A stretch of DNA of 64,000 nt from Euryodendron excelsum. Taxonomy: Eukaryota > Streptophyta > Magnoliopsida > Ericales > Pentaphylacaceae. Within the stretch, counting starts at the first letter, position 1. Each line of letters opens with the position of its first letter. Positions 46,495-56,754 of the stretch are shown piece by piece. The stretch is taken from assembly GCA_033060915.1 (NCBI GenBank), contig CM065387.1:29347501-29411500 (forward strand). Direction: 5' to 3'. Position numbers and translations under genes: made by a program. The notes below the pieces were generated by a model. It made no database searches. It saw nothing but the letters and a program-made list of their open reading frames with translations, and was not told where the DNA came from.

Positions 46495-46877
46495 CATTTT
46501 TTCTATTTTACCCCCTCTTACTTTATATAGCGGATTGAGGTGGGGATTTAAGATATTCTTACTCATAGGGAATTGAATGTCTTATTATCAATGTTGATGT
46601 TGGTTGTTGGATTATGAGGTGGTATTATATACAACATACATTGTCTGCATAACTTGCATTGCACGGATGAGGTTAAATTGATGTGGGACTAATCTAAGGT
46701 TAATTCGATGTGGGATTAACCTAAAGAATGTTGATGTGAGAAATTCTAGATAACAAGTCATCAATATATTGAGTCAATAATATCAAAATAGCGTGCTCAT
46801 GTGTGGTGATATTAATCAGTGCATCATAAAGAGGCATTGTATTATATGAAACATTTCTCATTGATGAAGATGGATTA
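46495..46877 (+). mobile_element. Internal fragment of a D-type LTR
   Basis: Matches D1 42945-43265 ('gggatttaagatattcttac', 'tgttggattatgaggt', GTGGGACTAA). It ends where LTR D2 begins, so it is a truncated neighbour or a duplicated piece of D2. Confidence 0.6.
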
Positions 46878-47189
46878 CGTAAAATTCTATCTTACTTAGC
46901 ATCACATTTAGCTTAATTGCATATGTTATAGTGTATGATTTCTTTAATCAATGAGCTTGACTAGCATGTTTTAATGGGAGCATGTCATGGGAGGATTATT
47001 GTATTGTTAGCATAATTAATTAGCTTATTTAATCTTCCTGTTTAGTTTAACTTTAATGATGATTAATTATCATAAATGTACTTAATTATGTAAAAACATG
47101 TGGATTAGGGAAGCAAGGAGGTCTTAGGTGGGAGGTTTAACCTCAAGCCACCTAAGTGTGTGCTTCACCTTAAGTGAGGTGTGTGCATA

Positions 47190-47242
47190 AGGTGTGTGTG
47201 TGTGGTGTGTGCTTCACTAGCATTGTGTGTGTGTGTGTGAGT
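47190..47242. repeat. GT-rich microsatellite in LTR D2
   Basis: Interrupted (GT)n runs, longest at about 47225-47241. The matching place in D1 (42055-42125) has only scattered GTGT words. Confidence 0.8.
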
Positions 47243-48639
47243 GACATGTGGGATTATAGATATAAGTTATATTTATAGTTGGCTTGAAGTCAAGGGAGAA
47301 GAGAGGAGAGAGGAGCTTGTTAGTATTTTGTGTTTGGCAAAACAAAAAGTGAGAAAAGAGAGGAAAAAAAGAGAAAAGAAGAGGAGGAAGAGGGGATTGA
47401 AGAAGAAGCTTATGGTTTCTTTGTTTGAGGTGAGAAATCTCAAGTTTATGCTTGCTTTATTACATTCTATTGATTGTTATATGATAGTATCTCATTTCAT
47501 ATTGTGCATATTTTGAGCTTAAAGTCTTGTTGGAGACTTCAGAACATCATTCTAACCTTTGGGGGACTTTAGATTTGGGCAGGGATTGCAAGGTAGACCT
47601 AAAACGAAGTTTTGAAAACATCCATTCTAGACCAAAAGGGGGAAAGGGCGCACCGACGCAATGGAGTGCGCCTACTAGTGTAGTCCCCTGGCCAGGGCCG
47701 CCAGGAGGGCACACTGGCGCACTTTAGTAAAATGGTCATATCTCACTTTAAAAAACTCGAAACGTTGCACTGTTTAAAGAGTTGGAAAGTAAACTCATAG
47801 ATCTTTTTATTGATATAAGACTTGCACTATGCTCCTCGTAAATTAAGAGATATTGCAGTTTAATTTTGACCAAAAATAGTTGTCAGTAACACTATTTTCC
47901 AAATTTTTGTCCATCTTTCATTAGACATTAACTTTTTTATCCGAAATCAATTTTTGACCCATGACCTATCAAATTAAAGGTCTTTAAGCCTATTTTCATA
48001 TGAAACTTATTTATAATGTAAATTCATTATTTTGAGGTTGATGTGATTCAAAGAGTAAACTGTGTTGAGGGACTAATGTTCCAACTTTTAAGTTTTGTAC
48101 TTATATTATGCATTGGCACACTTGTATGGTATTCTAGTATGATATTGGGAGTATCATTTTATATATTGATATTTACTAAATTATGATGTAGTATATGCTT
48201 CACAAGTTTGATATGGTGGTATATGTTAGGTGCGGAAGCAGTTCAAGACACTTTGGTTCAACCTAACGAGTGACTCAACCTTGTTTGTAAGTGGTATAAA
48301 GTGGGGAGTTTAAGATAATCCTTCTTTTATTAAATGAATGTCTTGTTGTAAATGATGGTGTTGATTGTAGGGATTTGAGATATTCTTATTCGTATTGAAT
48401 TAAATGTCTTGTTGTTGGTTGTGTTGAATTATTAGGTGGCATTGCATACAACATACATTGTATGCATATTTTGCATTGCATGGTGGAGGTTAGGTCCTGG
48501 TGGTCATTCTTGATAACTTGCTTTATCAATCTTAGCAAGATTATCAAAGGTAAGCTAATGTGGTGAGCTAAAGTGGCGACCTTTAACATGGCATTACATG
48601 AGGCATATCTCTTTAAAAATGATGATTTACCAATTAGTG

Positions 48640-49582
48640 GTGGTTTATCTTTTGGTGATTGATTTAGTGGATTATGTGTTGGTGATTGACTCGGTTGTTA
48701 TCTGGTATTCGTTCTTTAGGAGTTTGATTAGCTTAGTGAGCACGTTGATTTATAGCTCACACCCACACAAAATTTCTTGTAGGTATGTTGGAGAGGAGGA
48801 CCAATCCATTGCCGTTGTTGTCACTACTTTGATGTCAAGTTGGAGAGCTTTGAGAAGTTCCATTGTCAATTCATTAATCTTTTATGTGTTGTGTATTAGA
48901 TGAAAGTTTGTGAAGTTTATTTACATATAGTCTTGTAGTTATTGTGAGTTTAGTTTAGTACTCTTTCTTATATTGTATGGTGTATTATGAGTCGGTTTAT
49001 AGATACAATGATGTTATTTATCATTATAAGATTCTTATCTTTGAGATTATATGAGGCTTTGCTTATAAGTTGATAACCCGTACGATTACACTCACCCTAA
49101 TATGGTGTTAATGACGCTTGATTAGGATTGGGTGTGACAGATTATCTATTGGTGATTGATACGATGTTTATCTTATATTAGTGAGCATGATGATATATAG
49201 CTCACATCCAAATAGGTTTTGCTTTGCAGGTAAGATGGAAGATGTCTTGTCCACTACAGTAAATGTCAGTGTTACATTGAAGAGTTTCAAAGAGCTTTAC
49301 TTATTGAGTCATAGATTTTTACATGTTGTACATTCTAAAGATGATAGTCTTTTAGAGTTTTCTTATACTTTTATTTGTAATGACTTGAGAGTATGTCTCA
49401 ATAGCTCTCTTTTGTATTTATATGGTGATTGTGGATGGTTTATATATGATGATGTTGTTTATCCCTTACATGATTCTTATCTTTACGATTGTTGTGAGGT
49501 ATCATTCATAGGTTGATAACTTGTGCAATCATACTTACCTTAAGATGGTGTTAATGATGCTTGATTAGGAGTGGGCGTGACA
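48640..49582. repeat. Tandem duplication of the LTR D2 3' end
   Basis: Two diverged copies, about 48640-49138 and 49139-49582. Each has a TATAGCTCACA(C/T)CC block, an ATGTCA...TTGAAGAG-like block, GATTCTTATCTTT and an end TTGATTAGGA.TGGGYGTGACA. The first copy ends in a complete LTR-like terminus (49138) with no primer site after it. Confidence 0.7.
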
Positions 49583-49710
49583 AATTGGTATCAGAATTGT
49601 GGTTTAAGGCTAAGGTTATGAACGAGGCTATGTTATTGAGTTGGTGTTTAGAGTTGCAGTGGACTTGTAGGGTGTTGTTTGTGTTGGTTAAGGTGATAGG
49701 GGTATACAGG
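49583..49710 (+). mobile_element. Internal leader of the D2 element, cut by A2
   Basis: 128 bp including the primer site. No gag start yet. A2 is inserted at 49711, and its left target copy would be ACAGG (49706-49710). The rest of this element should lie to the right of A2, outside the window. Confidence 0.65.
49586..49598 (+). promoter_or_regulatory. Primer binding site after LTR D2
   Basis: TGGTATCAGAATT, four bases after the LTR end, is the initiator tRNA-Met primer site with changes at its 3' end. Confidence 0.8.
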
Positions 49711-50444
49711 TGTCGCGCCAAGATTTTTCGCACTCGAGGAATACACACACAAGCGGAAAACACATTGTACTCTCTCGTTAGAACTCATCCTTCCAGAAGA
49801 ATGAGTGCAGCTATGTTTGATTTGAAAATTGGTTTGAATAAAGAGCTTTTGGAAAATATTTGGAGTTGCTGCCTAACTTGATTAAGGTGAGTTAGGTCAC
49901 CTAAAAACTAAGCACAATCCGAGGATCATACTTAGGGTTTTTGAAAACGATTTTTGAAAATACTACCTCTAGAGAGGGTTTTTAAGAAAATAGGTTGTTT
50001 GGCAACCTTTGAAAAACTTTTAAGCCCTTTTTGAAAACAAACTCTGTTTTGGTCTTCGAAATCAGTGATTCTAGGTTCGAAGGTTGGTTACGTGTAGGGA
50101 AGACGCACTAAGCCATCACCCTACCCCGCCCTTGCGATACCTACATGTCTATTTACCCTAAATTCACCTATAAGAGTTTCAACTAACAAATGTTCAATCC
50201 TATCCACTTTAGAAAACAATTTTGAAAAGAATGATGCATGATATACAATTGTAAGAGAAAGAGTTGGAAAGAGATTGATTTGATTTAAAAAGAAATTTGA
50301 AAAGATAGACTTGAAATTGAAAAGTTTTAGAAAGTGGAAATAGAGATTCGAAAACAGCTTTTTGGAATTGGAAATTGAAAAAAGTTATGGAAATAGAAGC
50401 TTGAAAAAGGTTATGGAATTTGAGATTTGAAAAAGTTTGTGACT

Positions 50445-51672
50445 GCACCCTTGAGGGTTGCCTACATATCCTTTTGGAGGAATCAGGTCAGTCGTAGTTC
50501 GAATAAGAGTCCGATAGAAAAATAGAAGGTTTGATTGGAAAAAGAAATTGAATTGGAATTTGGATTTGATTTGAATTTAAAATAGAAGATTGGAATTTGA
50601 AATGGAAGAATAGAGACCCTAGACCTAGGAAGATAGGACTTAGAAATGACTCGAGATTAAGAAAGACTTGACTCCAATGGTGGACTTGGAAGATCGAAAA
50701 AAGATTGGATTTAGGAAGGGTTCGAATTAGGAAAGGTCCAATTTAGGAAAGTTTTAAAATAGGAAAGTCTCGTTTTTGGAAAGTTTCGTTTTAGGAAAGT
50801 TTCAATTTAGGAAAGTGTTGATTTGAAAAATAAATTTGAAAAGAGATTGATTTGAAATTGATTTGATTTGGAAAGTAGATTTGAAGAGATGGTATTGAAA
50901 TTGGATTGTGTAAAAATTTGAAAATAGAAATTTGAAATTGGAAGTTTGAAAATAGATTAGAGATTTGAAAAGATTGTAGAGTTTGAGATTTGGAAAATCT
51001 GGTGGAATTTGAATTTGAAAGAAGTTGTGGAATTGAAAATTTGAAAAATGTGGAGATCGCACCCATGAGGGTTGCCTACGTATTCTTTTGGAGGAATCCG
51101 GTCAGTCGTAGTTCGGACAAGAGTCCGATTAGAAATAGAAGAGTTGATTTGGAAAAGAGATTGAATTGGAAATTGGATTGGAAGATTGAGAACTTGAACT
51201 TTGAATAGAGGATTGAAAATTGAAATTTAGAATTTTGGAATTGAAAAGATTGAATTTTGATTTGAAGATTTGAAAAAACTTGACTTTGAAAAACTTTGTT
51301 TTAGGAAACCTAGACTAAGAAAGATTGGTTTTAGAAGGACTTGAGATTAAGAAAGATTGGATTTGACTTGGAAAGATTTGAAAAGATTGGATTGAGTTTA
51401 GAAAAAGTTCGGATTAGGAAAGGTTCGAATTAGGGAAGTGTCATTTTAGGAAAGTTTCAATTTAGGAAAGTGTTCGAATTAGGAAAGCACCATTTTTGGA
51501 AAGTTTTGGAATTATGAAAGTTTTCGATTAGGGAAGTTTTCAAATTAAGAAAAGTTTCGAAATTAGGAAAGTTTTGAATTTGGAATGTTTTGAAATAGGG
51601 AAGTTCTGGAAATTGGAAAGTTTAGAAAACAAGGAAGTTTTGAAAATGGGAAAGTTTTGAGTTTATAAAGTT
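50445..51672. repeat. 614-bp tandem duplication inside the A2 LTR
   Basis: 'gcacccttgagggttgccta' at 50445 and 'gcacccatgagggttgccta' at 51059 start two diverged copies 614 bp apart. Each carries the CAGTCGTAGTTCG block and a following purine-rich run. A1 LTRs have one copy. The right end is approximate. Confidence 0.65.
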
Positions 51673-53674
51673 TTGAAATTTGGAAGGATTTGAAATTTAG
51701 AAAGTTTGGAATTTAGAAAGATTTAACTTAAGAAAGTTTTGAATTTGGAAAGATTAGAAATTTAGAAAGTTTAGGATTTATAAAGTTTTAGAGTTTTAGA
51801 AAATCTTGAGATTAGGAAAGGTTTGAGTTTTAGATTTGGAAAGTTAAGATTTGGAAAGGGATAGAATTAGGAAAGGGTTGAATTAGGAAAGATTTGAAAG
51901 CTTAGTTTTAAAATTTAGGAAGGATTTTTATGTTCAAGTTTTGGAAACTTAAGATTTAGGAAAGTAGGAGATTAGGAAGGAATTGAATTAGGAAAGATTT
52001 GGATTTTGAAATTTAAGGAAAGATTTAAAGTTTAGGTTTAGGAAACTTATGGTTTAGGAAGGTGGGAAATTAGGAGAGAGTTGAATTAGGAAAGGATTGA
52101 ATTTTGCTTCCAATAACGGAAGATTGGATCTAGTTTCCTAAAGGGAAAATTGGATTTGGTTTCCTAAAGCGAAGATTTGATTTGATTTGGTTTTGATAAG
52201 GATTTGGAAAGGGAAGTTTTAGAAACCCTAGATTTGGGAGACTATAGTTTTGACATAGAAAAGAGGTTTTCGGAAACCTAATTTTGACGTAGAAAACGAG
52301 AGTCTTTGGAGACCTAGGTTTGGGAGAAGATTGAAAATCATGTTTTTGGAAAGAAAATAAGGGTTTCCTAATTGTGAGTTCTAGGGCTTGACTTGGACAT
52401 CAAGAAAAGAGTTTTTTGGAAGGTGTGATTTTGGGAACTGAGATTTTTAGAAGGGAATTCTAGGGAGGAGTTTTTGGAAAGTGTGTTTTTGGAAACAAGT
52501 TTTTTTGGAATAAAATCCTAGAGAGGAGTTTCTAGAAGGAAGATTTTAGAAGGAGAGTTCTTGGAAAGATTTTTGAGGAGAGTTTTTCTAGGAAAGAGAC
52601 CTAGGGAACGTTTTTTGGAAAGTGAATTTTGAAGAGAGTGTTTTGGAAAGGAGTTGAAAAAGGGAGTTTTAAAAAATAGGTTTTTGGAATGAGTTTTTGA
52701 AAATAACTTTGGAAAGGAGAGTTTTAGGAAAATACGTTGAAAAAGAGATTTTTAGGAAGAGATTTTTGAAAAGAGAGTTTTTAGAAGTTGTAAAAACGTT
52801 TCACTTTCCAAAGCGATTCTAACCATAAAAGGGTTAGAACCACTTTAAGAAAGTGGTTTTGAAAACAACAAAGGTTGAAAAATATGGACCATGTTGGTCA
52901 CTTTAAATGTAACACTTTCCTAAAGCAACCCTAACAGTGGAAAAGCTAGAATCATCCTAGGATTGTGATTTTGAAAACAAGTTTTGAAAAAGAGGAATTT
53001 GATGCAATTTTAAAAACAAGTTTGAAAACGATTTTGAAGACGCCTTTGAAAATAATTTTTGAAAGATGCAAGATCATGATATGCACAATGCAATTTGGGG
53101 TGGTGAACATACAAGGCTAAGGCTTCACCACATAATCAAGGGCGTCGGACCCACGTGGTCTCCGGTTAGCCTAAAGGAAATCCCCTGACACGGTGACCCT
53201 CCGATAGTCTAATCCTACATATGGACCGGGAGTCCCATTGTTCCAAGCATGCAAAGAAAGGGGGGAAAGAGATGGGGGATTGAAATAGAAGAGAACCCAA
53301 GTGGGTTAGGAGAGAGAACAGAGAGGGGGAAGTTCAGAAATTTAAACAGAGAACCTACCTTGTATCTTGTTTATTTTGCGTGCCTTGCTTGTCTTCGATC
53401 TTTGGTCTTCGTCTTGATCTTCGTCTTCAATCTTTAAGAGTTGTCTTCAAGCTTTAGATTGCAGCTCTTCAAGTCTTCAAAGGAGGGTTGAAGGATAATG
53501 TATGAGTGTATGGGGGTGTGTATGAGTGTATAGGAGTCTAGGGTTTAGTGTATGGTGGCTAGGGTTTGGAAAACCTAAAGAGGCTAGGATTTATGAAGTG
53601 CTCGAGCTCTGTATATCGAATTATATGATTTTTGGTTTGAGTTTGCGAATACTTTTCATGCTGGAAGAGGCTCT

Positions 53675-53684
53675 GTATTTATAG
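53675..53684 (-). promoter_or_regulatory. LTR promoter TATA box, A2
   Basis: CTATAAATAC on minus. Upstream (higher coordinates) at 53699-53790 are five GGCGC(C/T) words in inverted pairs, for example GCGCCACTGGGAGTGGCGC (about 53750-53768). Confidence 0.75.
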
Positions 53685-54149
53685 AGGGATGAATACACTG
53701 GCGCCTGTTGCAGTGGCGCTAGGGTAAAATTGCTCTTAGCGCCACTGGGAGTGGCGCCAAGCCAATTACTAGTGGCGCTAGCCAGTTAGGAAACTTTGTA
53801 AGTCGGCAAGCAACGTATCTTTGACTAGATTTGGGCGTCTGTACTAGTGACTACCATGCAATTTTTAGCCTGGCTTCACTGAGAGTGACTCCGGAAAGTC
53901 CGGGAATGATTTGAAGAAGCCGGGAATGACCCGAAAGGCCGGAAAAGAGCAGGAATACTTAAAATAGTGTCTCAGAGGTATTTGGCTTGAATAATGAGTA
54001 CGAGATGTGTCAGAAGGGTTGACCGGGCCTTCAGGGGCTAAACAGTCAATCAGATCGGGAAGTTGCCGGGACAGACTCGGACTATCCCGGAAAAAGACTC
54101 GAGATTTGGAAACATTATTCAAAATGTTCCCAAAGGTTGCCGGTTTGAT

Positions 54150-54480
54150 ACCCAGAGCCGGTGTGGTGGGAAAAGGTGACCGGCCCACCAGGGGCAAAAT
54201 GGTCATTTTATACTGGGTTGGCCCGAACTGACTCAGAACGATCTGAAAGGATAAAGAAAGGTTTAAAACACTATAAAAAGTATTCTCGGGAAGTTATCGG
54301 TTTGATACCTAAAGCCGGTGTGATCAGAAAAGGGGACCGACCTACCAGGGGCAAAACGATCATTTTGCACTGGGTTTGCCGAAACTAACTCAGAATGATC
54401 CAGAAAGGTAGAGGAAGGTTGAGAATACTATAAGAGATATTCTCGGAAGGTTACCGATTTGATACCCAGAGCCGGTGTGG
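54150..54480. repeat. ~160-bp tandem units in the A2 LTR
   Basis: Two clear copies and a partial third, each starting 'gagccggtgtggtgggaaaa' or a variant (54156, 54312, 54469) and holding GGGGCAAAA.GGTCATTT. A1 has fewer copies (37262 and 37421). Confidence 0.7.
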
Positions 54481-54747
54481 TTCCCGAGGCATTCGGATGC
54501 CTAGGGACAAAATGATCATCTTGATCGGAAAGTTTCGAAAAAGGTCCAATGGGCAGTTTGGTCATTTTTCACTGAACTGGGCTAACAGACACTGGTGTTG
54601 ACCTGGGTTTTGAGTGTTTCTACCACTCTGATGGTCGTTGTTGTGACACAAGGGTTTATTGGCATTTCCCTATATTGACCTATTTATGAATACTTCCATT
54701 ACTCTAACGGTTGTGATGTTTGCGAGTATTTTCGCTACTTCGGACTG

Positions 54748-55200
54748 TCTTGAGGAATAAACTGTCTCTAAAGAGGGATTGGAAATGGGACTTATTGTCT
54801 CCGAAAAGACGTGCCTGATTTGGAATCGTCTCGAGAAATAAACTATCTCGAGAAATAAACTATCTCGAGAGAGGGATTGGAAAGGGGACTTACCGTCTTC
54901 GAAAAGATATGCCTGGATTGGAACCGTCTCGAGAAATAAACTGTCTCGAGAGAGGGATTGAAAAGGGGTCTTATCGTCTCCGAAAGACGTGCCGGGATTG
55001 GAACCGTCTCAAGAAATAAACTGTCTCGAGAGAGGGATTGGAAAGGAGACTTACCGTCTTTGAAAATACGTGCCAGGATTGGAACCATCTCGAAGAATAA
55101 ACTGTCTCGAGAGAGGGATTGAAAAGAGGTCTTACCATCTTCGAAAAGACGTGCCTGAATGGAATAGATTTACCGTCTCGAGGAATCAACTGTCTCGAGA
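54748..55200. repeat. ~80-bp tandem repeat, about five copies, in the A2 LTR
   Basis: Units 'gtctcgagaaataaactgtc' - 'tcgagagagggattg' - 'ggggacttaccgtcttcgaa' - 'gacgtgcctggattggaacc', 80-81 bp each. The word CTCGAGA is nearly palindromic. The same unit is in the fragment at 266-449. Confidence 0.85.
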
Positions 55201-55410
55201 GAGGGGTTGGAATTGGAAAGGAAAGGACAATGCGCCTAAGGGCATTTTGGTCATTTTGCCTCTATTTGGGCTTGGCGGGCCCGTGAAGCGATGGATAGAT
55301 GGGATTTGGACTTAGAAAAATCGGTTTCGGTTGGAATACGCCCACAATGACTTGAAAACAAGTCTGGACGGAGTGTAGACTGCTAAGCGGTCAAAAATGG
55401 GGTGCTTACA

Positions 55411-55428
55411 GCTGCCCCTCTTTTTCTG
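55411..55428 (-). promoter_or_regulatory. Polypurine tract of element A2
   Basis: CAGAAAAAGAGGGGCAGC on minus, directly before TGTAAGCACCCC. This is the expected plus-strand primer of an Ogre-type element. Confidence 0.85.
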
Positions 55429-55570
55429 TCTTTGCTTGTCAAAGACAGAAAACGATAAAGTAAGAGTCCCATATTGACCGTGAGGCAATCGGAGGGACGG
55501 ACATTGGAAATCTTTCGACAACGGGGGTTGAAAACGAATAACGGGCCAAAAAGGCCTTTGAAAACGAGTT

Positions 55571-55582
55571 TTGGCGGGAAAA
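55571..55582 (+). promoter_or_regulatory. E2F-like site upstream of the A2 plus-strand gene
   Basis: TTTGGCGGGAAA equals the textbook E2F consensus (TTTSGCGS with GGGAAA). It lies 290 bp before the end of the leader exon. The A1 copy is changed to TTTGACAGGAAA. Single-site matches arise by chance, so function is inference. Confidence 0.45.
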
Positions 55583-55610
55583 AGGGCAAAACTGCCAAAA
55601 TTCGAACTTG

Positions 55611-55669
55611 GCGCCACTAGTAGTGGCGCCTTTGGCCTAAAACCCTTGGCGCCTCTGCTAGTGGCGCCA
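55611..55669. repeat. GGCGCCACT palindromes upstream of the A2 plus-strand gene
   Basis: Arms GGCGCCACT (55611-55619) and AGTGGCGCC (55623-55631) form a perfect 9-bp inverted repeat with a 3-base spacer. A second pair, GGCGCC ... AGTGGCGCC, lies at 55649-55669. The same words sit upstream of the LTR TATA box at 53699-53790. Confidence 0.75.
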
Positions 55670-55871
55670 GGCTTATGATTAAACCAGAAAATTTTCTGGT
55701 TCGAACACCTACGGGATTTGAAGAGTTTTGACAAATTTCTGAGGCATTGCAATGAATCTGTCTTGGACATTAAAGGAGTGCTTCTTGGAGACCACGGGTG
55801 ATTGCTGGAAGGAGACCACGTCGCCGGAAAAGTCACCGGAAGAGAAGATTTCGCCGGAGAACTTCCAAAAA

Positions 55872-56753
55872 GTGAGTTTTCAAATTTTGTTGATTTTGAT
55901 GTGTAAAACTTCGTTTGAATCATATGAATAGTGAAAATTGATGTTTTGATATGTTTTGAACATGATGGTGATGTTATTTTTGCATTTTGGTGGTTGTTTA
56001 ATTGAATTTGAATGATTTTTCACGATTACGCGAAGAGGGTTTTCTGCAGGAATAGGAGATTTGTTCCTACATGCATGGGCATTAGGTTTTCTAGCTATGT
56101 TTTTATGCAACGTGCCTTAGAAAAATGTGTTTAACAACCGTATGAAGTTTTGTGATTTTTTGAAAACTCGGTGAATTTTTTATTTTTTGAAAAATAGGAA
56201 AATACTTAAAAAATTTAGAAAAATGAGAAAACTCAAGAAATTGATGAAATTTTTAAAGTTTGCAATTTGGAAAAATATTGAAATATTTTAGAAAACATTT
56301 GAGGTGATTTTGAAAATTTTCGGGAGACGTTTGAAAACCATTGATTTATTTGAAAAATAAAACATGTGTCTTGAAAATTTTGAAAAATTAAAAAATGTGC
56401 ATGAGTGCCGTTGTTATGTGATTGTTGGAAAGTGCACATTTTGTATTTTGTGTTAATGTCATGGGTGTTGTAGGGGCCATTTTTAAACGGGACTCTACCG
56501 AAAGTTTTTAGAAATTATGGAAAGAGTTGGTTACAGTTTTAGAAATAAAATATTTTTGAATTAAAAAGACAAAAAAACCCTTGAGATATGATTTGAAAAT
56601 TAGAAAACCAAAATGTGTAGAAATTTTGTTTTTGATGTGTTATTCGAAATCCTTTATTTGTTTTGTTTGTGTTGGTTGTTTATTTTATTTTACTGTTATT
56701 TGAATTGCATGTATGGTATATTAACATCACTTTACCTTGGCTTACCTTTTCAG
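55872..56753 (+). other. Leader intron of the A2 plus-strand gene
   Basis: Donor CCAAAAA|GTGAGTTTT (55872) and acceptor TTACCTTTTCAG|G (56753), 882 bp, T-rich. Matches the A1 intron (26586-27459) at both ends and across most of its length. The gene's ATG begins one base after the acceptor. Confidence 0.72.
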
Positions 56754-56754
56754 G

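Larger units (their letters stand above)
46878..49582 (+). mobile_element. LTR D2 of a Tekay-like element, plus strand
   Basis: About 2.7 kb, from the eroded start near 46878 to GGGCGTGACA at 49582, followed by a primer site, so it is a 5' LTR. It contains a GT microsatellite (47190-47242), a TATA box (ttatatttatagttggc, about 47268), a GA-rich stretch, a GCGCC cluster (47645-47725), the conserved block (47725-47890) and a duplicated 3' end. Confidence 0.78.
49711..55410 (-). mobile_element. 3' LTR of element A2
   Basis: 5700 bp from TGTCGCGCCAAGATTTTTC (49711) to GGGGTGCTTACA (55410). It is 1.2-1.3 kb longer than the A1 LTRs because of internal duplications: a 614-bp copy (50445-51058), extra ~160-bp units (54150-54480) and more 80-bp units (54748-55200). 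TATA box at 53675-53684. Confidence 0.88.
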
